DNA of 64,000 nucleotides from the NCBI GenBank assembly GCA_008711295.1, contig VUYV01000053.1, positions 5,114,239-5,178,238 of the forward strand. The letters run 5' to 3'. A model generated the notes under the pieces. The model made no database searches. It was not told the origin of the DNA and worked only from the letters and a program-made list of their open reading frames with translations. The position numbers and the translations under genes are program-made. Origin of the DNA: Anarhynchus alexandrinus (taxonomy: Eukaryota > Chordata > Aves > Charadriiformes > Charadriidae). This document shows, one piece after another, positions 46,864-58,140 of this stretch; the first letter of the stretch is position 1, and each line of letters opens with the position of its first letter.

Positions 46864-49301
46864 TTAATTGTAATTGTGGACGAACATGGACACTGTGGCT
46901 GAGCTGGGGAAGCTTTCATTTAACTGGCAGTTACCCCTCCTGTCGTGATCTGCAGCAGACTTGCTGATCAGCCTTCATTCAGTCTAATGAAGTGAGAAGA
47001 CCTGGTGCTTCTGCTGAAGGATTCCAGTCCTTCCTCAGCTTCTCACTACTGTACGGAGGCAGGAAAGCAGATACATTTCATGTTGGTGCCACCAGCTGCA
47101 ACACAATTGTTAGAGAAATTCTAGTCTGTTTTTTCAACTCAGATGAACAGTTACCTGGCGGGTATCTCATGCCGAAGTGGGTCTTTCCAGCCCTATCTTT
47201 CAGCTTCAAAAGGTTCAGTACTTGATAAGTAGAGCTAAAGATATTTTCCTTTTCATATAAATTCTTGTAAGTTCTCAGTCTCTCTGGGCAAATATCAGAG
47301 GACAATATTAAAGTGTATATGCAGATACATATGCACACAATTCGTTATTTCTTTAGCAAGACGATGAAGCTTCAGCAAGGATGTCAAAAAGGCAATATTA
47401 TGCATTGCAATCAAGGAGCAGAACTGGTCAGACACTACAATAATATAGTTTTATTTTGGGAGTAAACAGACTTTAAAAAAAGTTTCTGCCATTCTCTAGT
47501 CCAAGAACAATAAATGAATTTGTTACCAAAATTTAGAAAATTTAAAATATTTGATCAAGTCTATTTGTTTTTCTGTCATTGGGAATCAGCTAAGTGAGCA
47601 CCCAGAACAACATACATGAATAATAGGTTTCCATATGGTTTGAATTCCAACTTTATATGTTATTTGTCCAGTGCCTAGAATGCCATGCAGAACTTAAAGA
47701 ACACAGTACAATTAATTATATCTTGTTGGAATAAATAATTTCCTAAATATACACTCTGTCATGGTGGCCACTGATAAGGAATTTAATTTGAAACTCAGCT
47801 CTTGGCTTCTGAAAAATCAGCTTTAACTAAATTGTCGCAGTCATTACATGTTGTAAAGCCTCTATATTTCACACTTCATTTTCTATCCAAATGGATGACA
47901 GCCTACTTCAAAGGGAAAGAAGTAAACCTGTGGTCAGAGTGTTCACCTGAACAGCATGCTCTCCCTAGATCCCACATCTGGCAGTTGCACACATTTTGAA
48001 TTCCTGCAGGTTTACAATTTAATTGGTCAAAAATCAAAGGATGTCCAGTCAAACTGTACCCCCTTATAACAGGGTCAGAGATTGGGGGATAGTGTTTGAT
48101 GCTCCACCTTTCCTGACATTTCACTGTTGCACAAAAATGGGAAAGATGTTTCAGTGAGCTTCCCAGGCCAGAAATGTTAACCCCAAGGGTTCAAAACTTG
48201 TGAACATGAAGTTTATATGGAAAAGAGACAGTTTTAGAGCCCTACTTGTGTGCCTACTAGAAGCTATAGTACAAGAAGTGAAAATAAGATGCTAATTTGT
48301 ACCTTGTCACAGTCTGTAATATCAACCCAAGTACTCAGATTCTCATTCAGCCCCTGTAAATGGTCTCAGAGTGTCCGGTACAACTTTTCATGGACTAAAA
48401 GATGGTAAACATACAAATGTTTCACACTCCAGTGGCAGGATCTACACAGCCCTCAACATTGCCTTTTCCATGTCCCGTCCAGGAGGACTGATTATGTTCC
48501 TTGTTACACACACCTCCATGGCCACTGGTCCCTGGGTACTTCCTTTGATTTTTTGTGGGGGGTATGTTGAGATTGTTGATGGAAATACATAAAGATGGAA
48601 GGTAGGAAGTGTTTGAAAGAAGACTGAAAATAGAGTTGGTATGAATCTGAATGGAAAATTAAGGTTCGTTGCTGCAATGAGGTTTACTACCTAATTACTT
48701 TGGACAGTTTGCTCTAAGTCACATCTTTTAAAACAGAAGCATCTTTCGGGTATATCCTGTTCATGGATCCCAGCACAAAGTGCAGGTGCTGTGGCTGAGG
48801 AGAGGGGCTCTGCACTCTCTTCTCCTGTCTCTCCTCTTTTTCCATGCTTACTGCCTTGGGCAGTGGGAGGCCACAGCCTGGTCTAAAGTGAGCAGAAGGT
48901 AATCATCGAATAATGCTGAGGTTCAGAGGAGCACTGGACTCTGCCCCACCTTTTTGCTGCCTTTACTGGTCCTGTCTACTGAAAGGGAATGCAGCAGGAG
49001 ATTTTTGCCAGTGGTGACATTGTAATTGAGGCTGTGCTGTCTGGGGCCACGGTGTCAGGGTTACGGTGTGTGTGATTTGTAAACAGTGAATTGGCAGGAG
49101 AAATGAAAACTGTGAAACTTTGCAGTGGTTGGCTGCGTACCAATGTTTCACCAAATGTCCCATTTTGACGAGTGGTGTTGGGCTGTCTTCATTTCAGTTC
49201 ATGCAGCATTTGTGTCAACGCACATAGTGTGTAGCTCATAGGAAGGGCGATGCTGTATTGCTGTGGAAAATGTGTATAATGGCTATATAAACTGAATTTG
49301 T
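46864..49301. other. Unique DNA between CR1 copies
   Basis: AT-rich sequence with short open frames only. A 73-codon frame at 48371-48592 (plus strand) has an ordinary composition but no recognised domain or good splice context. No further element is recognised. Confidence 0.65.
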
Positions 49302-49501
49302 ATGGGGACCCAAAAACTCTATTCATTTTTACATTTATTATTATTTTTTCTTTCCCTGAACCAAACTCACATTGTTTGGGGCTGTGTCACAACTGATAGC
49401 AGCGTTCTTTGGGGACCTCAGTGTCATGTGCAAGTAATAAGGACATTGTCACTGTTTATCTCATCATTGATAGTTCAATACCTTTCAACTTGGCTGGGCA
49501 G
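49302..49501 (+). CDS. Candidate first exon with signal-peptide-like start
   Basis: An ATG at 49302 opens 66 codons that run without a stop into the donor CAG then gtaagg at 49502. The first residues (MGTQKLYSFLHLLLFFLSLN) have the form of a signal peptide: a short polar start, a Leu/Phe core and a polar exit. A second hydrophobic stretch lies near residues 48-60. No downstream partner exon or family is recognised, and the base composition matches the surroundings, so a chance arrangement is more likely than not. Confidence 0.15.
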
Positions 49502-49689
49502 GTAAGGTGCAGGAATTTTTAAACTGTGTGTTTCCATCACAGAACTGATTTGGGCTGGTTATGGTAACACTCTTCATATATAAATTCCTGCTTTTAAAAT
49601 CACTTTTGTTCACATAGGAACCGTTTCCTTTCCTTTTAGAAGAAAAAAAAAAAAGATTCATCTAGATAATCAGAAAAGTATGGTAGAAA

Positions 49690-49956
49690 ATTAGGACAAG
49701 AGGAAATGGCCTCAAGTTACGCCAGGGGAGGTTTAGATTGGCTATTAGGAAAAATTTCTTCACAGAAGGGGTTATCAAACATTGGAACAGGCTGACCAGG
49801 GAAGTGGTGGAATCACCATCCCTGGATGTATTTAAAAGACGGGTAGATGTGGTACTTAAGGACATGGTTTAGTATTAGTTTTGGCAGTGTTAAGTAGATG
49901 GTTGGACTCGATGATCTTAAAGGTCCCTTCCAACTTAGACGATTCTATGATTCTAA
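49690..49956 (+). mobile_element. CR1 LINE 3' fragment, plus strand
   Basis: It covers the end of the coding part, recognisable as ttaggaaaaatttcttcaca and attggaacaggctgaccagg, then gtggtacttaaggacatggt and the terminus gacgattctatgattct. The terminus is the reverse complement of the 29350-29467 copy, so both belong to the same subfamily. A run of A and a diverged stretch precede it at about 49636-49689. Confidence 0.94.
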
Positions 49957-52254
49957 AATATAAATACTTAAAGCTGTTAATCATTGGTCATACTAAAAGC
50001 AGTAACATACATTTTTTGGAGTATGTGCCACAGGAATCAGCCATCCAAGACAGACTGGATAAGTGGAGCTGGCCTCTGGTGCTTTGCATTCTCTGAAGCA
50101 GACTGCAAATGCAGGAGTTGAGACACGTGCTCTTTGCAGCTGTACATGCCGGTGCCTGAGACACAGAAAAGAAGGAGAGTGTGCCTATAAGAGAAGTGGG
50201 GGGCAGTTGTATGTATGGCCTGGAGGAAGCAGAGGAGCAGAGCTCTTTTAGAGCTCTTGAACTGCTGAGCAGGATGCAACATGTTCTTGTATCTGTGATA
50301 TTCAGGGAGCCAGATCTGTCATAAATTTTATTTAAAAAAGCAAGTTTGCGTTGAACAATGTCTGTTAGCATGAGCTTCTCTTCCTAACAGCAACTAGTAA
50401 GGCCTTAAATACCATTTGATTGAATCAAGAGGAATAGCATATGATTAAAGACAAATAGGTCTAGAAAGTCCAACTTGCAGGTTATGGGGCTGAGACAAGG
50501 CACATCATAAGAGGTTCTTAGGAAAATAAGCTTAGCATGCGAGCTTTGCAAGATTTCATTCAAATCAAACATAGAGTTCTTTTAAATATCACTCATTTAT
50601 AGAAAATACACGTTGAAGAATTCTTATTTTCTACTCAGATTTGTAGTCCCTTCTCCTTTACTCTTTGTTCAGACCATGCAAAATCTGAGATGTTACAGAT
50701 TACAGATACTGGAAATTCCGTTATTTATATTTCAAGTTCATACCCAACACTTGGACCTTTTCAAGTTATAGCTGTGCTAGTTGGTATAGCTTTCAAAAAT
50801 CTAACCAACCATGGGGTGGTAAGTGCATTATATGAAGTTACCCTCTCATGTGCACCCCCCCTTTCTACTAGTTACCCGTTTCACAAACAGGTATTTAAAC
50901 ATGGCTTGGCACAATATCATTATTCTGCAGCAGGTGTCGATTGGGAGTTTTTTATATTTCAGGATCCCTTGACCTTTCTTCTGGGCACACGTACAGTGTG
51001 TTAATGATGAACAATGTCCACACATCAGCACTAATTCAAACTTGAGCTCTTCCAGAGTTTGAAATATGCATGGATAAAGTCTGTGCAGATGGTCCTGAAT
51101 TTTAATATATAAAAGTCACAGTAAAACAAAGTTAACTTCCTAAATTCTGCAATAAATCACAAAAAGCTGAATATGATCCTCTGGATATCTTAATTAGATG
51201 AATTTCTTTCACTTAATCAGACATTCAAAGTCAAAGGGACAAAAGACACTGCCTTTCTTAGACACTAAGGCCTGAATAATGTCTCAGTGGTCAGAAGAGT
51301 TGATCAAATTACTTTCTGTCACTCATGTTTATATTTGATTGTATTCTTTTTCTGAATCATAACTTGAACATCATTGTTTTAATTATTTTTTTTTTTAATC
51401 GGTCATAAACAAGGGTATTCCCAACAGCTTTATTTCTGGGCTTCTTGCTGCCATGCAAGGATTTGGCATCATGTACATCTATGCACAAATACTTAAGGAA
51501 CGGTTAGTTGGCAAGCTGAACTTCAAAGATGGGAAATAGCAGAATCAAGATTATCCGCATAACCCACTTTCATAGGCATCTCTGATAGGAAGCACCAGTA
51601 GCAGTAAGAAGGGCAGAGGTGGGGACATGGGGTGTCCTCTGGGCTCAGAGAGGTGCACTGCACCCGCTGTGTGTTCAGAGCTCAGGCCCATGGGTGTCTG
51701 AGCTCACGGCAGAGTACATGGAGGCATTCAGACATGAGCAACCAGACTCTCAAGGACTCCAATTTAGAACATGCAGATGGCAATTTTAAGAAACTTCACA
51801 TATGGCTAAATTAAGACGATTTTTTAATGGGAAAATTAATAAATGTCTGTCCGCTTCAGGGTTATCTCTATGCTGAATTCTCATGTTTCTTCTCCAAATC
51901 TTCAAAACGTTCCATTTTGTTTTAAAAAAGTGGTTTGTGCTGGCAATGTCTCCAGATTTTTCTAACCTTATTGAAAACAGCTGTGACATTTTTGCTGAAG
52001 TGGGATGTCTTTGGTTTTGTGTGGGTTTTTTGAGCCTTTTTTTAAAATTAAGCCAGAGGTAGAGCTGGAGCACGGAAACATCAGTTGCAGCTATAAACTA
52101 AGTTTTTAGAGAACAGGGGAGGGAGAGAGAGACAGAGCAAGGATTTACAATGGGGAAGTGTTAGGCAGCATTGACTCTAGGTGTCACTGTGAGCTGTGCC
52201 TATAATTCTGCAGCTCCATTTCCGCTTTTATTCAGTGACCCCCACTTTGCAGCC

Positions 52255-52322
52255 TTCTTCCTCCTCTGTTTCCCCCCATCTCTTTATCTCTCTCTGACTC
52301 TCTCTCTAACACACACACGTGC
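52255..52322 (+). repeat. Pyrimidine-rich TC/AC simple sequence
   Basis: Imperfect (TC)n and CT-rich sequence passes into (AC)n (ctctctctctaacacacaca). It is a degenerate compound microsatellite. Confidence 0.85.
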
Positions 52323-53386
52323 ATGCAGAGAAGCGTATGACAAATAATAGCTGGAAGCAAGGAAATTACTGTGACCATTAGAGAACATAGTATTGATATA
52401 AGTTAATAGATACTTAATAAAAATGCTGGTTAACTAAATAGTTATGATGTGTGATATCTTGCTTATATGAAGCTCTGGAAAACAAATTATTAAAAAAAAA
52501 TTAGCTAAGCTTTCTTTTGTCCATTTATATATGGCTACGGGTAAGAGCAGAAGGCAAAAATCAGCAGACAAGATACTCTTCCAGTCTGGCTGGTCTGGAT
52601 TAGCAGTGGCAGGGCTACGTCATTTTAGGGATTGCGGGCTTGACTGCAGGCATGAGGAGTTATGGCAAACTTTGAAACTGTACCCACCTGAATAGATACC
52701 TGTGAAAGCAGCCTCCATCTCTTAATGTTTTGTCTTCACTAATATTAAGTTAACTTCTCAACTTATAATTTAGAATGGTTTCCTATAAGATCCTCTTAGA
52801 GAATGCTAACTAATGACATACAGCAACAGCATTAAACACTTCAGTGCTTCAGGGTACCAAACTACAATGCATCCTGCGAAGTAGCACTTAAAGGCTGTAT
52901 GAATGTATTCTGTCACCTTGCAATCTTTTACAGCATAGCCCAGGGAATGTGCAGGGAGATAACATGCAGCAGAATAGAACAAAGTCTGCTGGAGTCACAC
53001 TCTCCTTAACGTGATGAATTATCAAGATGCCGTACATTTGCTGGTTAGGTCCCAAACACATGAACTTTTGTAAATGAACAAATTTAAATGCCTTCTTATC
53101 ACACATAGGTAGAATGCTGTTTTCGTGGTGTTACTAAGAGTCTGATGTTACTTTTAAGTGACTTTGTGCAGCCATCAGTACGTTGGCCCTAATTAGTAAA
53201 AGTAGTAAGATCCTTAGATTTAAATCATAAATAGAAAAATAGGTCACCTAATATTTTAGTTCACCCCCCTGCCAACCCTAAATTATTCCTTGCTGTGTAT
53301 ATTCTAACTTTCTTCCTGTATGACTTTAAATTTCCTAAGCAGCAGCTTCCATGACCTCATGCTTTTTTCTTTTAAGTTTGCTTTTT

Positions 53387-53671
53387 TTACTGGAATTTAG
53401 TAGGATTCTTCTGAGGGACAAGGGCAATTTTTAAAGCCGCTTTGTAGAACTCCATTTCCTTTTTGATTTGGGCTCCTCTGACAGTGCTGAATCTCGAATT
53501 TTTGTGGCGTCCTGTGGGAAAGGTAAAGCAGTCTGCAAAGTAAAAATTCTCCTGGCAAACCTTGCTTGTTGCTAGATGCAACTTGTAAACCATCTCTCCT
53601 TGGTTTTCATCCTTGCCTGATGGATGCATCATGTACTGTACGTTCAATATGGTGATGACTCCGAGATGCAC
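53387..53671 (-). other. Unrecognised 94-codon open frame, minus strand
   Basis: The frame opens at a GTG after an in-frame stop and runs to a TAA. It contains HPSGKDENQGEMVYKLHL, a cysteine pair (KVCQENFYFADCF) and a basic tail (KKEMEFYKAALK). Inside it, the minus strand has an acceptor-like gctttacctttcccacag and, earlier, a weak donor gtttgc. The beta-strand-like alternation and the two Cys loosely recall cystatin-fold proteins such as the latexin/RARRES1 group, but I cannot align it with confidence. It is probably a chance frame. Confidence 0.12.
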
Positions 53672-53886
53672 CCTGTCACTAATCTAGTCACTCATGGATG
53701 CTGTGATTATCCACTGTCTCTGTCAAATTACTCTTGGACAATGTCATCAGTGTAGTCTCACCTCTGAATGGAACAGCCCTTTTTTCTATTTTTTTTTTTA
53801 ATCGGGATTAAGCAGTCAGATCTGATGACACTTCACACAAGTATAGTTGTTTGAAAACATACTGTCCTTTCAATCACAGTAAGTGA

Positions 53887-53904
53887 CAGTGTGCACAGTG
53901 TGCA
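53887..53904. repeat. 9-bp perfect tandem duplication
   Basis: The unit cagtgtgca occurs twice in direct succession. It is minor slippage. Confidence 0.9.
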
Positions 53905-56900
53905 CTCCACCGATGCCACGGCTGCCTTTGATGCCTGCTCTGACATGCTTTAAGATAAATAGTTCAGAGAAAAATTCTTTTACAGTAGCAAACCACTTTT
54001 GCCAAATGGTTAGGTCTATAAAGTTCTTTTTTCACCCCCTTTTTTTCTTTTAAAAGGAAAATATAACACGGATTAAATTGGGGAAGAGTTGAGTAGCTGT
54101 TTCCTAGGATGAATGTTTTTTTACTGGGGACAGGCTTAAATTTCTGTATATTTAGAGCAAAGGAGTGGGTGTGAGGAAATATGTCTAAGCTCCCTGCTCC
54201 CATCTCTATGCCCAGTTTCTCTCTCATGGATATTATAGAGTCTTGAGTGGGAGTTTGGGATTTTTCAGTATGTGGGAGACAGCTACTGGCAAAAGAAACC
54301 TGTGGAGCTGAGTAAACCACATGATTGCATCTCTCTAATTTCTTCTCTCACGCTGTCCTTTAGGTGATGAGACAGGAGAGATGAGCCTTATGGACTGTGC
54401 AACAGGGAGAAATGGCAGCACTCAGCTGTGGTGGGGCCTTGTAGGGGGTTTTCTTTGACCATGGAGCTCTCTGACAGCTGAGGCACTCCAGGGGCTGGGT
54501 GCCGCAGGCTCTGGTTGGGGTGCCCCAGCTGCAGGAGGCAGGCAGGGAGCGGGAGTAGAGCACCAGGAAGCAGTGGGGATCACCCAGGTTATGGTGCAGA
54601 CTGGTCAGGAGGGACATGAGAGAGGGACCAGCGGTGTGTGTCTCGTCGTGTGTGAGGAAGGACTTCTCTGGGGAGCCACAGCACACAAGGCACGGTATGG
54701 GGATCTAGAGGAGAAACAACGGTTTAAACCAACTTTTCATCATCACAGATTCATACATGGTCCCAAGTCACAGCAGTTTCTCACACACTGCCTGTGTCGT
54801 GTAGCAAGAAGGCCTGAGGTCACTCCTGCTCCACCACTGCTCTGCGCGGTCATTGTACCAGAGATTGTGGGGAGACCAGAGCGCAGCCTGTGCTGACCTG
54901 GGGCAGGTGCCAGAGGCTGGGGCAGTGTTTGCTCTGCCCGGACTGAATACTCACTGCCAGGCTGGGGGACAGAGGAAAGATAAAGAGCTGCAAGTCCTAA
55001 AGTTCCAGGAAAGAGCTATCATGTGTTGTAGGAGGGATGTAAAGGTGTAGAAGATACTTCTCTGCAGGTCTGGTGAAGCGTTGCATGGCTTTTGTAGCAC
55101 ATATTTGCTCGTGCAGCAGAGTTTAGGGATGAGGAATGTTTCCAGCAGGGGAAATGGAGAGGAAGAATCTTACTGGAAAATGTTCTTAATCATAGCAGAA
55201 ATTTTCAGTAAGTGTTTTTTTTCTATTTTTTTTTTCTGTAACATTTTCTGGTGTTGAGTGCAAGTAATGCAGCATTTAAATTCTCTTCGTCTCAGATGAT
55301 TCACTGAAGGTCAGGTCTCTTGAAGTAATATTTTCTTTCTTATCTGCACCTAATCAATCATGTCATATATAAAAAGTCCAAGCAGTTGTATCTGTGCTTT
55401 AGTACAATGTAATAATATTAGACCAATCAAAATAAACTAATCACATATTGGAAATTATTTTAAAGTGATACTGAAGAAAAAAATACACACAAGCTACCAA
55501 ATCACAGATAAAATAGTGCTCATCGGTCATTACAATGGAGATAGTTGCAGGGTTTTTTCTTCTTCTAGGATATTTAACTGGCTGGCTTCTAATATTTCTT
55601 TTAATGTTTGCTTTTGCCTGGCAGGAATGTGATAAAATTATGCAAAGCTATGATTCACATAGAACAAACACAGATTGCAAACTATATAATGTTATCCCGG
55701 CCTGCTGTTTATAAAGCAATGAATATGCCTGCTAACTCTGTATGCTGATGATTTTTTGCAGCCAGGTTTATATCTGGATGAATGACCTTTACTTTTTCTA
55801 ATTATTATTTTACACAAGCAAATAATTTACCTTTATAATCATAAGCAATCATCAAGAAAGACCCTTGGCAGGTGCTGGCATATTGTACTGTTCATATCAT
55901 TCAGTAAATAACCTTTTTCTGCTTCAGGTATGGTTTCTAGGCCTCAGATGTTGCTCTGCACAGAAATAATGTGAATTAAAACTTAACTCAAGGCAAATTA
56001 TCACAATTGTTTATATATGAGTTTGCATAAAATCACAGGCTGTCCTAGTTGTCGATACCGGCCTGTTGGGTAAATGGCCTAATGGTTCTGGCGCAGCCTC
56101 TACTCAGGAGTCACTGAAGAAATCAGACTCTTCTCACCAGAGCAAACAGTTGTCAGCCTTGCGCAGAGTCTTAGGACTTTGAGAAAAATCTGATAGTTTC
56201 TCAGTCAATGTGCCCAGAGGGGCATCGTAACCAAGTGGTCAGTTTGCTCAGCCATAGCCAGTTAAGCAGAAGCATGTGAAAAGGCTTGCTCAGTTTCTTC
56301 ACTATTTGAGTCTTCCTGAGTGTCTGAAGGGTCAGACTCTGTTTTAAAGCCCTTACAATAGAATGGCAGTGACTGAATTGCTGACAGCATAGCATTCAAC
56401 CTTGCTCAAGAAGTGTAGCGTTAGGCTAGAGACAACATGGGGTAGTTCAGAGACACCTGAGCTGTTTCAGCAATAACACGGAACTTTCATGCTTCAGCTC
56501 TTTCTGATACAGCTGCTTGTTTCACAAACAGGTGTCTAAAACTGCTGTGAAAGTCACTTCAGCTGCAGACAGCAAAAGTCTACTGACTTTTCATGTAATA
56601 GTATAGTTTCAAGTAATAAGGTGCACGTTACTGTCACTTGGGAATTGCAACTTGGGAGCCCCTGATCTTTGGAAATGAGAAGGGACCCATGCTTTGGGGG
56701 AGCTGGGTAAGAAACCTGCTGGAGGGTGCCCTTTGTTTCATTGTGTTTTCCCTTTCTGACCAGTTGCGGAGTTGCTAAAAATGCTAGCAGAGGGGCTAAT
56801 TCTGCCGTCTGTGTTGAAGGATTTTTACCATTTCTTTTCCGTCTCAAGAACAAATTAATTGTTTTTCCAAGTGAATACATAGAGGTGCCACAAACCCCAT

Positions 56901-57210
56901 TCTTTCTGCAGAATCTGCTGCTGGTCTGCATTTCTGCATAAGAGTGAATATAATAGCCATGTGACATGTTGACAAGAGTAATTATACCCAGAGGGGTTGG
57001 TAATTTATGTTGGGTAGCAGGTGGTATCATTTCCTGGTTAGTCTGTACCCTAACTTGTTATTATCTATGGCCATCAGCAGATAGAGTGACACCTACAGAG
57101 GAGACCTCGGAGCTCGCGGCAGGAGCCAGAGTTGTTCCATTTGACTGTAGATCGAAGGAATTCCTACCGTCTTTCATACTGTGTGTAACATAACCTTTGA
57201 TAACATAGTA

Positions 57211-57230
57211 GGCAAGGCAAGGCAAGGCAT
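57211..57230. repeat. (AGGCA)4 pentanucleotide repeat
   Basis: Four perfect units of aggca. It is a short microsatellite that may be length-variable. Confidence 0.95.
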
Positions 57231-57689
57231 GACTCATCTCCTAGACTTTCCCCTCTTGTACATGACTTTTTAACAGGTTATGCTTGACAGAGAATGTGTT
57301 GCTACTTACTTTTGACCACCATCATTATGCCACTGACTCAGTCATATATAGCATGCCATCTAAACTACTGTCCCTAAGGAAATACTTTTTACCACAATAT
57401 TTCTTTGGTTTGGCAAGTAACTTCATTGCTTGTTTCTGAGATGAGCACCCCATTGTTCTGGGAGCTGTACACACACATAATTAGGGACAGAGTCTTGCTC
57501 TGACAAGCTTTTGCCCTTAAAAGAAGAGAAAGAGAGGAAAATGTTGCTTCCATTTTGCAAATGGAAAATGGATGTGATGAAGATGTGAGGTTAAAGTAAA
57601 TTACCAAAGAAGGTCATGCAAGGGATCTGTGACAGAGCAAAGAGTTGATCAAGGTCTTGGAAGAGCCAAATACAGTAACCTTAAAGACA

Positions 57690-58140
57690 CACTCATCCAC
57701 ATTTCCCCATAATTTTTTTTTGTTTACCAATCCTGTTCTGTTGCTTTAGTTTCTTTAGAATCCCCCTGAGCTTTTATATTCTAGCTCAAGTAATTCATCA
57801 CTCTCCTAAAACCATAGTACAGTCTCCTTAGACTTGTGAATCTCTCTAGACTCCTGAGCATGTGAAAATCTAGATCCATAGTCGTCTTTGATCTTTGGGT
57901 TTTGTCAGCTCCTCCCACTTCCAGTTTTAGCTTTCTCACCTTATTTTTTCCAATTCTTCAATCCTACCATAATCTTTGAGATTCTTACTTTTTCCTCCTT
58001 CCTTACCTTACCAGCTCTGGTAATACTCTTTCTCATAACTGGTGTCATAAACTTGTTTTAGCTCCTCTCAGATCTCATCTACCTTCTCTTTCCTCTATGT
58101 TCTTCTGTTCATTTTTAAACATAATTTTCTGATCTACCTC
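57690..58140 (+). repeat. Pyrimidine-rich strand-asymmetric tract
   Basis: Over about 450 bases the plus strand is strongly enriched in T and C (for example ctttttcctccttccttacc and accttctctttcctctatgt). No repeating unit is visible. The composition alone would create splice-acceptor-like sites on the plus strand. Confidence 0.7.

Larger units (their letters stand above)
49957..57689. other. Unique non-genic DNA, GC-richer block at 54.4-54.95 kb
   Basis: The block at about 54360-54960 is clearly more GC-rich than its surroundings but has few CpG. Its open frames on both strands are proline-, serine- and cysteine-rich, as chance frames in GC-rich DNA usually are. Other features are a TC/AC-rich simple stretch at about 52255-52322, a duplicated cagtgtgca (53887-53904), an (AGGCA)4 repeat at 57211-57230 and the minus-strand frame at 53387-53671. 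No mobile element is recognised. Confidence 0.6.

Noticed and set aside
51429..51540. Short protein-like frame (LLAAMQGFGIMYIYAQILKE) ending in TAG
   Set aside because: The upstream acceptor is poor because the pyrimidine run is separated from the AG by purine-rich bases, and no family is recognised.
54360..54704. Minus-strand 114-codon frame after a good acceptor (gttgtttctcctctag)
   Set aside because: Its Pro/Ser/Cys-rich product is typical of chance frames in GC-rich DNA, and there is no polyadenylation signal close after the stop.
56554..57030. 158-codon minus-strand frame
   Set aside because: No domain, no coding-like composition and no matching splice context.
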